Shown here: positions 7,724 to 16,180 of the stretch, one piece after another
Position numbering within the stretch: the stretch's first letter is position 1
How the letters are laid out: the number at the start of each line of letters is the position of its first letter
Assembly: GCF_000718635.1 (NCBI RefSeq)
Contig: NZ_JOBF01000020.1
Span: 87,150 to 151,149, forward strand
Reading direction: 5' to 3'
DNA length: 64,000 nt
Source of the DNA: Streptomyces varsoviensis
GTDB taxonomy: Bacteria; Actinomycetota; Actinomycetes; Streptomycetales; Streptomycetaceae
Translations under genes and position numbers: made by a program
Notes under the pieces: generated by a model
What the model was told of the DNA's origin: nothing
Seen by the model: only the letters and a program-made list of their open reading frames with translations
Database searches by the model: none

Positions 7724-8737
7724 ATGCGCACCTTGCCCTTCGCCCTCCCCGCCGCTGCCGCCGTCACCGGGGCCCTCCTGCTCACGGCCTGCGGGTCGCA
7801 GCAGGCCGGCTCCGACGCCCTGAGCGAGGGCGGCTCGGCGCGCGCGGAGGGGAAAGCAGGGGGGAAAGGCACCGCCACCGGCCCCGGCACGTTCTCCTGC
7901 GTCCCCCGGACGCGGCCCGGGGCCTCCGCCGCGCCCACCCCGCCGGTGCTGAGCGGGGACCCCGCCAAGCTGGAGAAGGACGGCGTCAAGATCACCAACT
8001 TGGGCGGCGACGCCCGCGCCTGCGCCGACTTCACGGTCGCCAATCACGATGCCCAAGCCCTCACTTACACGATCGCGTTCACGTTCATGTCGGATGAGGG
8101 CAGGGCGCTGACGAACACGGTGTCGGTCGTACCGGCCGTGAAGCCAGGGCAGACCGTGCGGCGCGTGGTCACCGCGGACGGGCTGCCCCCGGACGCGCGT
8201 ACGGACGCGCGCGTGGCGATCACCAAGGTACGGAGCGTCCCCGCCGCCGAAGCGCCCGCCAAGGACGGCGCCTGCCCGCCCTCGGGAACGCGGGTGTACG
8301 CGGACGACGGCGACGCCGCCATGGGGCTGCGTGCCGTGAGCATCCACCTGGAGAACTGCGGCAGCGAAGTCACCCAGCTCAACGGCTACCCGCAACTCCA
8401 ACTGCTCGACGCTGCTCACAAGCCGGTCGAGGGCGTACGGGTCCTGCACGGCGGCTCCGCCATCTCCACCGGCACCGGAGCCGACGGCGCGCCCCGGCCG
8501 ATCGCCCTGAAGCCCGGCGAGCGCGCGTACGCCGTCATGGTCTGGCGCAACACCGTCGAGAACGGCGAGCCCGTGAACGCGCCCTACGTGCGGGTGCGCG
8601 CGAAAGAGGGGGCGGCCCCGGTGGTCGTGACCCCGGAACTCGACCTGGGCACGACGGGCAAGCTCGGCATCGGCCCGTGGAAGAAGGACGAGACGCCGCG
8701 ATCGCCGGGCGGCGCCCCCGACAGGCCGCGCCCATAG
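7724..8737 (+). CDS. Secreted lipoprotein with DUF4232-like domain
   Basis: A 337-residue lipoprotein. The N-terminus has a hydrophobic signal and the lipobox LLTAC (Cys at about residue 23). After a low-complexity linker come two Ig-like segments, the second beginning near GDAAMGLRAVSIHLENCG with the DUF4232-like pattern (NCGS, NGYPQLQLLD, LKPGERAYAVMVWRN). It should be anchored to the outside of the membrane; the domain is common in actinobacteria and has no assigned activity. There is no clear ribosome site and a TTAACT element ends seven bases before the ATG, so the mRNA may be leaderless. Confidence 0.75.
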   Translation: MRTLPFALPAAAAVTGALLLTACGSQQAGSDALSEGGSARAEGKAGGKGTATGPGTFSCVPRTRPGASAAPTPPVLSGDPAKLEKDGVKITNLGGDARACADFTVANHDAQALTYTIAFTFMSDEGRALTNTVSVVPAVKPGQTVRRVVTADGLPPDARTDARVAITKVRSVPAAEAPAKDGACPPSGTRVYADDGDAAMGLRAVSIHLENCGSEVTQLNGYPQLQLLDAAHKPVEGVRVLHGGSAISTGTGADGAPRPIALKPGERAYAVMVWRNTVENGEPVNAPYVRVRAKEGAAPVVVTPELDLGTTGKLGIGPWKKDETPRSPGGAPDRPRP

Positions 8738-8913
8738 GGATCTCAGGGACGCGAGGGACCCGAGGGGGCCGAGGGGTCTGAGGAGGCCGAGGGACCCGCA
8801 GAGCCGAGAGCCCTGAGGGGCCCGAGGCTCCTGACGGACTCGACCGGCGCACGTGCACGCCCAAGACCCGCTGGTCAGAGCGATTGTCAGTGCCTGGTGT
8901 CAGGATCACCGGC

Positions 8914-10998
8914 ATGGACGCGAAGAGGACGAGCGCGACGCCGGACAATACGTCGCCGAGTGCGGAGCCGATCGGCGCTGAGTCAACTGCCGCTGAGGCA
9001 ACCGGCGTCGAGATGACGGGCCCTGAAACGTCTGGCGCTGAGACGTCGGGCGCGGAGCCTTTCGACTGGCGGCGCTTCCTCACCAGGTGGAGCGAGGAGT
9101 GGGCCGACGCGCAGGGCGACGTGGCGGAGCTGAGCCCGGACGACGCCGCGGCGTGGGAAAGCCGTTGGCTCGGCTTCGCCCCGGCCGACGAGGCGGACAT
9201 CGCGGCCATGGAGGCACGGCTCGGGCGCGAAATGCCGCCGTCCTACCGGGAGTTCCTGCGGGTGAGCGACGGCTGGCGGCACGCGGGCGGTTTCGTGTGG
9301 AAGCTGGCCGGTACGCGCGAGGCGCACTGGCACGAGGACGCGATGGGCCTCGGGGAGGAATTCGGCGACCTCTGGGGCAGGCCGGTCAACGTGGAGGTCG
9401 AGGAGGAGGCCGACGAGGGCGCGGCGCGGGGCGGCCTGTGGGCGCGCGGGCTCCAGTTGGATGTCGCGTCGGATGCCACGTCCGTACTGCTCGATCCGGC
9501 GGATGTGGGGCCGGATGGCGAATGGGCGGCGCGGGTGTGGGCGTCCTGGGCGCCCGCCGACCCCCAGGGGTATCCGTCGTTCGCCGCGTTCATGGTCGCC
9601 AAGTACCAGGAGTTCCACTGCCTCCAGGCCGGCCGGGCTGAGGGAGAGGGGGCGCCGGCGTTCGTCAATGAGACGACCCGCGCGCAGGACGCGGCGGTGG
9701 CCAGGGCTCGGGCCGCGGCGTTGCGTGGAGAGCATGGGGAGGCCGCCCGGCTGTTGCTGACCGCTCGGGAGTACGGTCGCCCGCACGTGACCGAGATGCT
9801 GTACCAGGTCGGCAGGCTCGGCGGCGGCCCGGTCGGGCGGGAGGCGCGGCAACCGGAGCCCGCCGGCTTCCCCGCCCCGTCCCCCTTCCTGGCGGAACTG
9901 CTCACGGTGTACGCCGTCGACTTCCTCAACGTGGGCGGCTACAAGGACGATTGGCGTTACGCCGACCCCTATCACCACGGTGCCGCCGGGCGGAGGGCGG
10001 CGGACCTCCTGCGGAGGATGCGTGAGGGGACGTACGGCTATCGGCCGAGCGGTCCGTTCGGCGAGGCGGTCGACGCGGCCCGCGAGTCGGCCCGTTGGGG
10101 CGATACGGACGCCGCCTGGCGCATCCTGCGGGCCGCGCTCCCGGCGTGGAAGCCGCTCGACCCTGACCACATCGCCCCGATGGGCCTGCTCGGCGACCCC
10201 GTGCTCGCTCCTGTCCTCACCGCCGGGCGGCGTCTGGAACTGCTGGCGACCCCGCGCGGCGGCGAGAGCGGCCCGGCCCCGTCCCCCGCTCGCGACCAGG
10301 ATCCGGGCGGTCTGTCCTGGGTCGCCCGGCTCGGAGGGCTGCGGCCGGGCCAGGCGTCGTGCGGCGACTACCGGTTGGTCCTGGTCGAAGGCGTCGCCCC
10401 GGACGAACTGCCCGCTCTCCTCGGCTCGTCGCCCGACGCGGCGCTCTCCCCGCCGCTGCGGTCCGTGGACCTGCGGCACTACCACCGGCCCGATCAGCGG
10501 GGCTTCTCCGGCTACGACGACAAGGCGCTGCTCAGAGTCGGGCGGGCGGGGGCGGGGTGGAGTTTCGGGTTCGAGGCGGACCTGTCGCCCGCGTTCCCCG
10601 CCGAACGGTTCGTCTCCCTCGCCCAGGACGCGTCGGCCCGCGGCGGACTGGCGGTCGTGGCGTGGGGACAGGGCCGCCGGGACGACCCTGTCTTTCACCT
10701 GTCGGTCGCTCGGGATGGCGACCTGTTGTACGCGTTCACGGCGCGGGGCGGGGTCGTCGAGGACGTTCGAGGCGATCTCCCGGCCGAACTGGCCCCAGCC
10801 GCCCTCGGTTTCGGCGTCCGGGGCGCGGCCGCCAAGCGGGCCGCGGCGGGCCGCGCGCTGGATGTCATCGCCGACCGGTACGGTGTCGGCCTCCCGCGCC
10901 TCGCCGTCACCGAGGGCCGGCTGCACTCCTTCGAGTCGCGGTCGTGGATACGCCCGCCCGGCCCCGGGGAGGCCTACGCGACGCTCGGCTTCGCCTGA
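8914..10998 (+). CDS. SMI1/KNR4-family protein with C-terminal extension
   Basis: A 694-residue cytoplasmic protein. After a repetitive Thr/Gly/Glu N-terminus (imperfect TGxETSGAE units) comes an SMI1/KNR4 domain at about residues 30-220: ADIAAMEARLGREMPP then SYREFLRVSDGWRH. The middle is unrecognised; the C-terminal 230 residues resemble the actinobacterial DUF6461 type (YRLVLVEGVAPDELPALLG, then GWSFGFEAD). SMI1/KNR4 proteins often act as immunity proteins to contact-dependent toxins, but no toxin gene is adjacent, so a role here is open. ATG at 8914 is preferred to a TTG ten codons upstream. Confidence 0.7.
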   Translation: MDAKRTSATPDNTSPSAEPIGAESTAAEATGVEMTGPETSGAETSGAEPFDWRRFLTRWSEEWADAQGDVAELSPDDAAAWESRWLGFAPADEADIAAMEARLGREMPPSYREFLRVSDGWRHAGGFVWKLAGTREAHWHEDAMGLGEEFGDLWGRPVNVEVEEEADEGAARGGLWARGLQLDVASDATSVLLDPADVGPDGEWAARVWASWAPADPQGYPSFAAFMVAKYQEFHCLQAGRAEGEGAPAFVNETTRAQDAAVARARAAALRGEHGEAARLLLTAREYGRPHVTEMLYQVGRLGGGPVGREARQPEPAGFPAPSPFLAELLTVYAVDFLNVGGYKDDWRYADPYHHGAAGRRAADLLRRMREGTYGYRPSGPFGEAVDAARESARWGDTDAAWRILRAALPAWKPLDPDHIAPMGLLGDPVLAPVLTAGRRLELLATPRGGESGPAPSPARDQDPGGLSWVARLGGLRPGQASCGDYRLVLVEGVAPDELPALLGSSPDAALSPPLRSVDLRHYHRPDQRGFSGYDDKALLRVGRAGAGWSFGFEADLSPAFPAERFVSLAQDASARGGLAVVAWGQGRRDDPVFHLSVARDGDLLYAFTARGGVVEDVRGDLPAELAPAALGFGVRGAAAKRAAAGRALDVIADRYGVGLPRLAVTEGRLHSFESRSWIRPPGPGEAYATLGFA

Positions 10999-11032
10999 CG
11001 CGCGCTGCCCCCCGGGCCTCTGGAGGCCGGAC

Positions 11033-12466
11033 TCACCTGGGCAGCGGGAGCGGGTCGATCGGGGTGAGGACTCCGAGGCGGTCCTCGATCGACTGGGCGG
11101 CCGCCAGGCACATGTCCTCGCGGAACGCGCGGCCGACGATCTGCACGCCGGTCGGAAGCCCGTCGACCACTCCTGTCGGCACGGCCAGCCCGGGGAGGCC
11201 GACGAAGCTGGTCACGGTGCACAGGCGCATCCCCGAGCCGACCCGTTCCCGGCCCGCGCGGTCGCGCGACTCCAGTCCCGGCTCGACCGGCGGCTCGGTG
11301 AAGGAGGGGCCCAGCAGCAGCGGGTACTCGTCGAGGAATTCGGCCCATGAGCGGCGGATGTTCATCCAGGTGCCCATCAGCTTCATCAGCTCTTCCGCGG
11401 TCGCGGGCGGGGTCCGGTCCATCGCCATCGCGATGTAGCGGTCCCCGCCGTCACCCAGCAGTTGGCGGACCGCGGGCCAGGACGGGGCGAACTCCGTCAC
11501 GGTGAGCCGGCCGTACGCCTCCAGCGCCTCGTCCAGGCGGGGTACGTCCGGCACCTCGCGCACGTCGTATCCGGCGTCCGCGAGCGCGTCGGCCGCGGTG
11601 GCGACGGCGTCGCGGACGGAGGGGTGCACGCCGTGCCCGCCGGGGTCGGCCACGACGGCGACCTTCACCGGGCCGGGCAGCGGTTCGCCGTAGGCGGGCG
11701 CCGGTACGGCCCGCGGGTCGCGCGGATCGGTGCCGGCCAGCACCTCGTACGCCAGCCGTAGGTCGCCGACGCTCCGGGCCAGCGGGCCGTCGGTGACCAG
11801 CGTCTGGGAGGCCGGGCCGGGGTCGTCGGGGCCGACGATGCGATGGTCGGCGGGGAACCGGCCCGTGGACGGCTTGAGTCCGGCCACACCGCAGAACTGC
11901 GCGGGGACGCGCACCGAGCCGCCGGAGTCGTTGCCGAGCCCGAGGGCCGCCATGCCCGTGGCGACGGCCACGGCGTCTCCGCCGCTGGTCCCGCCCGGAG
12001 TGCGGGCGGCGTCCCATGGGTTGGCGGTGTCGCCGAAGAGTTCGCTGCGGGTGTGCATGCCCGCCAGGATCAGCGTCGGCATGTTGCTGTGCCCGATGGG
12101 GATGGCCCCGGCCGCGCGCAGCCGCGCCACCGGGGGCGCGTCGGCCGGCGCCACCAGGTCGCGGAAGCGCTCCGTGCCGAAGGTGGTGGGCACGCCCTCG
12201 ATGGCGGTGCTCTCCTTCACCGTGAAGGGCACGCCCGCGAGCGGTCCCATCGGCTCACCGGCCGCCCGTCGGCGGTCCGTGCGCTCCGCCGCTTCCCGCG
12301 CGCGCTCCGCCAGGAGCTGCGTGACCGCGTTCACCTGGGGGTTGACCTCGGCGATGCGGTCCACGTGGCTGTCGATCAGTTCGACGGCCGTGATGTCCCC
12401 GCGGCGCACCGCCGCCGCCTGCTCGGCGGCCGTCATCCGCCACAAGAGGTCGCCCTCGTTCCGCAT
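11033..12466 (-). CDS. Amidase (amidase-signature family)
   Basis: A 477-residue amidase-signature hydrolase. The Ser-cisSer-Lys triad region is visible: GVPFTVKEST carries the Lys near residue 90, and the Gly/Ser-rich core GGTSGGDAVAVATGMAALGL followed by NDSGGSVRVPA carries the two Ser residues. It hydrolyses a carboxamide to acid and ammonia; the natural substrate cannot be told. The ATG at 12466 has AGGAAGG upstream. It is divergent from a TetR regulator with two palindromes in between, so it is very likely the regulator's target. Confidence 0.85.
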   Translation of the reverse strand: MRNEGDLLWRMTAAEQAAAVRRGDITAVELIDSHVDRIAEVNPQVNAVTQLLAERAREAAERTDRRRAAGEPMGPLAGVPFTVKESTAIEGVPTTFGTERFRDLVAPADAPPVARLRAAGAIPIGHSNMPTLILAGMHTRSELFGDTANPWDAARTPGGTSGGDAVAVATGMAALGLGNDSGGSVRVPAQFCGVAGLKPSTGRFPADHRIVGPDDPGPASQTLVTDGPLARSVGDLRLAYEVLAGTDPRDPRAVPAPAYGEPLPGPVKVAVVADPGGHGVHPSVRDAVATAADALADAGYDVREVPDVPRLDEALEAYGRLTVTEFAPSWPAVRQLLGDGGDRYIAMAMDRTPPATAEELMKLMGTWMNIRRSWAEFLDEYPLLLGPSFTEPPVEPGLESRDRAGRERVGSGMRLCTVTSFVGLPGLAVPTGVVDGLPTGVQIVGRAFREDMCLAAAQSIEDRLGVLTPIDPLPLPR

Positions 12467-12558
12467 GGCCCCTGGCCCTTCCTTCCGTCTTTCCGGCCGT
12501 CTGTCATTTCCGTCTCCGCGGCTTCGCGTCGGCATGACGACGGACCGGCATCTCGTAT

Positions 12559-12607
12559 CGATGCGCTTGCATCGGAACCGTACCCTGGAAGTGATGCAAA
12601 CGCATCG
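12559..12607. promoter_or_regulatory. Two tandem operator palindromes between amidase and tetR
   Basis: Site 1, CGATGC-GCTT-GCATCG (12559-12574), and site 2, TGATGC-AAAC-GCATCG (12592-12607), share the GATGC-N4-GCATC core. Their centres are 33 bp apart, close to three helical turns, so two dimers would bind the same DNA face. They lie in the only non-coding stretch between the divergent genes, which fits autoregulation plus control of the amidase. Confidence 0.75.
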
Positions 12608-12658
12608 AATAAAGTGCGACCCGAACCGGAACGGCAGAGAACAGGGAGGTCACCGGCG

Positions 12659-13270
12659 GTGCCCAAGCAGGTCGATCATGTGAACCGTCGCCGCCTCATC
12701 GCCGAGGCCGTCTGCCGCCTCACCGACGAGCGGGGGCTGGAGGGCGTGACCCTGCGCGATGTCGCCACGCGCGCGCAGGTGTCGATGGGCGCGGTGCAGC
12801 GGTGCTTCCGCACGAAGGAAGAGATGCTCGTCTTTGCCCTCGGGCACATCAGCGAGCGGATCAACGAGCGCGTCAAGGCCCGTACCGTCAGGAGCCCGGC
12901 GCAGTCGGCCGGGACCGCCCTGGGGCACGCGGCCACGGAGATCGCGCTGCTGCGGGAGGACCACCGGGCCGAGGCCAGGGTGTGGCTCGCCTTCGTCGCG
13001 CAGGCGGCGGTGAGCGAGCCGCTCGCCAAGCCGCTCAAGGCCAACTACGCGGCCTTGGAGGAGACGTTCGCCCGCCTCATCTCGGAAGCGGCGGACGGCC
13101 CGGCCGTACTCGTCGACGCGCGGCGCGAGGCCCGTGCCCTCCTCGCCCTCGCGGACGGCCTCACCACGCATGTCCTCATCGGCCACCTCACCCCGGGCGA
13201 GGCCCAGGACGTCCTCCACGCGCACCTGGAGAACCTCTGGGAACGGCCGGGCCGGCGGCCGGAATCGTAA
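12659..13270 (+). CDS. TetR-family transcriptional regulator
   Basis: A 203-residue repressor. The DNA-binding helix-turn-helix is at about residues 25-52: GVTLRDVATRAQVSMGAVQ then RCFRTKEEML. The C-terminal helical domain would bind an effector. GTG at 12659 is chosen because an AGGGAGG ribosome site precedes it by ten bases. Its promoter region contains two matching palindromes shared with the divergent amidase, which suggests that it represses both and responds to an amide or its product. The effector is not known. Confidence 0.85.
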   Translation: MPKQVDHVNRRRLIAEAVCRLTDERGLEGVTLRDVATRAQVSMGAVQRCFRTKEEMLVFALGHISERINERVKARTVRSPAQSAGTALGHAATEIALLREDHRAEARVWLAFVAQAAVSEPLAKPLKANYAALEETFARLISEAADGPAVLVDARREARALLALADGLTTHVLIGHLTPGEAQDVLHAHLENLWERPGRRPES

Positions 13271-13323
13271 GACCCAGACCTGATACGGGTGGGCGCCCGG
13301 GGCGGCCGAGGCAGCCATGGCCG

Positions 13324-13374
13324 GCGCGGCACGGATGGCCGGGGCCGGGTGGCCGGGTGGCACCCGTGCCGCGC
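13324..13374 (+). terminator. Stem-loop after tetR
   Basis: A perfect 11-bp stem (GCGCGGCACGG and CCGTGCCGCGC) with a 29-base loop begins 53 bases after the tetR stop. It lies among imperfect GCCGGCGCGGCAC repeats. Plausible terminator, not certain. Confidence 0.45.
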
Positions 13375-13392
13375 ACTATGGCCGGCGCGGCA

Positions 13393-13412
13393 CCCATGAC
13401 AAATGTCATGGG
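13393..13412. promoter_or_regulatory. 20-bp palindrome upstream of the two-component operon
   Basis: CCCATGAC-AAAT-GTCATGGG, 8-bp perfect arms, lies about 43 bases before the first gene of a membrane protein/kinase/regulator operon. Position and symmetry suit a binding site for the dimeric NarL-type response regulator encoded two genes downstream; binding itself is inferred. Confidence 0.55.
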
Positions 13413-13454
13413 CGGGTGATGCGCGATCTCACTGCCCGGTCCCCCGCGCCCCCG

Positions 13455-13916
13455 ATGAACATGGCCCGTATGACAGAGAACACCAAGACCGCCGCCCCGG
13501 CGTTTCGCCGTGGAGACCTGACCCAGCCGGGCAGCGTCAAGGCCCTCCGCACTACGAAGCGGCTCGCCGGCGGCTACCTCGCCCTCAGCGTGCTCACCCT
13601 GGCCGCCATCATCGTGATGCGCGACGACACCTCGGTGGTGAACGACGCCGTCTGGGTCCGGGGGACGATCGTGGTCGCCAGCGCCCTGCTGACGTTCGCC
13701 TTCGCCGCCCGTACCGCGCGCGGTTCCCGAGGCGCGTACCGCAGGCTGCGGATCGCCTCGGGCGTCATGGTGGTGGCCATCGCGTGCATCATCGCGCTGC
13801 CCGGCCCGTTCCCGCTGTGGATGAAGATCGAGCAGGGCGTCTGCGGGCTGGCCCTGCTCGGCGTCGTCCTCCTCGTGAACGGCCCGCGGCTGCGGGCCCT
13901 GTTCGCCGCCGAGTGA
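13455..13916 (+). CDS. Small four-helix membrane protein of two-component operon
   Basis: About 153 residues with four hydrophobic segments (near LAGGYLALSVLTLAAIIVM, TIVVASALLTFAFAA, ASGVMVVAIACIIALPG and GLALLGVVLLVNG). There is no recognised domain. It precedes a membrane histidine kinase by 137 bases on the same strand and shares the upstream palindrome, so it is likely a partner or target of that system. Start choice among ATGs at 13455, 13461 and 13470 is uncertain because no clear ribosome site is seen; 13455 is the most upstream. Confidence 0.65.
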   Translation: MNMARMTENTKTAAPAFRRGDLTQPGSVKALRTTKRLAGGYLALSVLTLAAIIVMRDDTSVVNDAVWVRGTIVVASALLTFAFAARTARGSRGAYRRLRIASGVMVVAIACIIALPGPFPLWMKIEQGVCGLALLGVVLLVNGPRLRALFAAE

Positions 13917-14053
13917 GCCGAGCGTGCGACGGGTTCGGCCGCCGCACCGCACGACGCGCGGAACCTCGACGGACGGCTCCGGCGGGCGGCTCCGGCGGGG
14001 GCGGCGGCGCGGGCGCGAATCCGCGGCAAAGCGGCGGTGTTAGCGTTCCCACC

Positions 14054-15466
14054 ATGGACAACACCGGGAAAGGGCCGGTGAGCGGCGGTCCGGAGGGCGA
14101 TTCGCTGCGGTGGGCTCGGGGGTGGCGGCGCATGGTCCTGGCCGCCGGAATGCTCGTCTATCCGTGCGTGACGGCCGTCGGCGCGGCGCAGTACGCGACC
14201 GGTGCGCGCGCCGCCGCCGGGTACGGTGTCGTGGCCGCCTTCGCCTGCTGCTACGTACTGGCCGCCCGGTCGGCGGCCCGGCGCGCCTGGCGGCCCCTCA
14301 GGGTGCTGCTCGGGGTCATGACGGCGCTGTTCGTCGCCGAACTGCCCATCGCCAGGGAGTACGCCTTCTTCCTCTGCGCCGTCGTCGTCTCCTTCGCCGC
14401 CGCCTTCCTCAAGCGGCACGCGGTGCTGATCGTGGCGGCCGGCGCGGTCGCCGCGCTCGTCGTGCCGTGGGCGGTGCGCCCGTGGCACGGCTCGCCGGGC
14501 TGGTTCGAGGCGATCGCCGTCGTCTTCACCGCCCTGACGGTGTACGGGTTCTCCGAGATCGCCGCCGCCAACCGCGCGCTGCTGGAGGCGCGCGCCGAGG
14601 TCGCCCGGCTGGCGTCGGAGGCCGAACGGGCCCGTATCGCACGCGATCTGCACGACCTGCTCGGCCACTCGCTCACGGTCATCACGGTCAAGAGCGCTCT
14701 GGCGCGCCGCCTGACGGCGAGCGGCTCCCCTCGTTCGCTCGACGAGATCACGGAGGTGGAGAGCCTGTCCCGGCAGGCGCTCACCGATGTACGGGCCGCG
14801 GTGTCCGGCTACCGGGACGTGACCCTCGCGGGCGAGATCGCACGGGGAAGGGAACTGCTGCGCGCGGCCGGGGTACTGGCCGACCTCCCGGCGGCCACCG
14901 ACATGGTGGACGGCGCCCATCAGGAACTGTTCGGCTGGGTGGTGCGCGAGGGCCTGACCAACGTCGTGCGCCACGCGCGCGCCACCCGGTGCGTGATCAC
15001 CCTGTCGGCGTCGCACGTGGAGATCCGCGACGACGGGGTGGGCAGCGCGGCGGACTACGGGCACGGCCACGGCCTCGACGGCCTCCGGGAACGGGTCGCG
15101 GCGGCGGGCGGCACCGTGACGGCCGGTCCGGCGGCCCCGGGCGGCTGGCGGCTGCGCGTCACCCTCGACCGGGTGAGCGGGAACGCCGGGTCGGCGTACG
15201 ACGCTCCCAGCTCGGCGGCCGGGGCCCCTGCCCCGACGCCCACGCCCTCCGACTCGGCGCCTGGCACCTCCAACTCGGCACCGGCAGCCCCCGACTCGAC
15301 GCCGGGCATCTCCGACTCGGCACCCGCTCCCCCCGACCCGGCCCGTACGCCGCCCGACCCGGCCCGTACGCCCGACGACCCCACCCGCACGCCCAACCGC
15401 CCAACGCTCACGCCCAACCGCCCGACCCACACGCCCGACGACCCCACGGACGGTACCCCGGCATGA
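14054..15466 (+). CDS. Sensor histidine kinase (DesK/NarL-partner type)
   Basis: A 470-residue kinase. Six membrane segments occupy residues 26-170. The HisKA_3 dimerisation box is ERARIARDLHDLLGHSLTVI with the phospho-accepting His at residue 200. The ATPase N box is EGLTNVVRHARA and the G box DDGVGSAADYGHGHGL. Architecture matches kinases that sense membrane state or envelope stress and phosphorylate LuxR-type regulators. After residue 375 the protein ends in an odd Pro/Thr/Ser-rich tail of about 95 residues built from SxPDSxP and RTPxxPT repeats, encoded by repetitive DNA. The stop overlaps the regulator start (ATGA). Confidence 0.9.
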   Translation: MDNTGKGPVSGGPEGDSLRWARGWRRMVLAAGMLVYPCVTAVGAAQYATGARAAAGYGVVAAFACCYVLAARSAARRAWRPLRVLLGVMTALFVAELPIAREYAFFLCAVVVSFAAAFLKRHAVLIVAAGAVAALVVPWAVRPWHGSPGWFEAIAVVFTALTVYGFSEIAAANRALLEARAEVARLASEAERARIARDLHDLLGHSLTVITVKSALARRLTASGSPRSLDEITEVESLSRQALTDVRAAVSGYRDVTLAGEIARGRELLRAAGVLADLPAATDMVDGAHQELFGWVVREGLTNVVRHARATRCVITLSASHVEIRDDGVGSAADYGHGHGLDGLRERVAAAGGTVTAGPAAPGGWRLRVTLDRVSGNAGSAYDAPSSAAGAPAPTPTPSDSAPGTSNSAPAAPDSTPGISDSAPAPPDPARTPPDPARTPDDPTRTPNRPTLTPNRPTHTPDDPTDGTPA

Positions 15467-16071
15467 CGATCCGACTGCTGCTCGCCGACGATCAGGAGCT
15501 GATCCGCAGCGCGCTGTCGGCGCTGCTGGATCTGGAGGAGGACTTCCAGGTCGTGTGCTCCGTCGGCCGGGGCGATGAGGTCGTGCGGGCGGTCCGTGAG
15601 CACCGGCCGGATGTGGCGCTGCTCGACATCGAGATGCCGGGGCTGGACGGGCTGGCGGCGGCGGCTGTGCTGGCCGCCCAGGCGCCGGACTGCCGCGTGG
15701 TGATCCTGACGACCTTCGGCCGCGCGGGCTATCTGCGCCGGGCGATGGAGGCCGGCGCCGTCGGGTTCGTGGTGAAGGACGCGCCGCCCGAGGCGCTCGC
15801 GGACGCCGTCCGCCGGGTGATGAAGGGGGAACGCGTCGTCGATCCGGCCCTCGCGGCAGCGACGTTGGCCGCGGGCGAGTCCCCGCTGACCGCCCGCGAG
15901 CGCGACGTGCTGAACGTGGCGCGCTCGGGCGCCACCGTGGCCGAGATCGCCGCCAAGCTCTACCTGTCCGAGGGGACGGTCCGCAACTACCTGTCGGCGG
16001 CGATCGCCAAGACCTCGGCGCACAACCGGATGGAGGCCCTGCGCATCGCGGACGAGCGGGGCTGGCTGTAG
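15463..16071 (+). CDS. NarL/LuxR-family response regulator (DesR-like)
   Basis: A 202-residue response regulator. The receiver domain begins LLLADDQELIRSALSALL, with the phospho-accepting Asp at residue 55 (LLDIEMPG) and Lys in FVVKDAPPE. The C-terminal LuxR helix-turn-helix is LTARERDVLNVARSGATVAE then IAAKLYLSEGTVRNYLS. Start overlaps the kinase stop by four bases, so the two are translationally coupled. It probably binds the 20-bp palindrome upstream of the operon. Confidence 0.9.
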   Translation: MTIRLLLADDQELIRSALSALLDLEEDFQVVCSVGRGDEVVRAVREHRPDVALLDIEMPGLDGLAAAAVLAAQAPDCRVVILTTFGRAGYLRRAMEAGAVGFVVKDAPPEALADAVRRVMKGERVVDPALAAATLAAGESPLTARERDVLNVARSGATVAEIAAKLYLSEGTVRNYLSAAIAKTSAHNRMEALRIADERGWL

Positions 16072-16142
16072 CCGGGCTGCGGCCGGGGACGGAGCCCGGA
16101 CGGTTTCGGATCAATAGGCTCACCAGCGGCGAACTACCCCAT

Positions 16143-16172
16143 CTCGACACCGGCGTACAGGTATGGGATAGT
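16143..16172 (+). promoter_or_regulatory. Candidate promoter of the biosynthetic operon
   Basis: CTCGAC (16143-16148) and GATAGT (16167-16172) with 18-base spacing. The -10 ends eight bases before the GTG start at 16181 and no ribosome site is present, which suggests a leaderless mRNA. Consensus-based inference. Confidence 0.45.
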
Positions 16173-16180
16173 CCTTTCGG

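Noticed and set aside
13574..16150. Very long open frame of 858 codons on the minus strand over the two-component operon
   Set aside because: It is the GC-rich shadow of the membrane protein, kinase and regulator genes, which have clear motifs on the plus strand; the antisense protein is Arg/Pro/Gly-rich with no domain.
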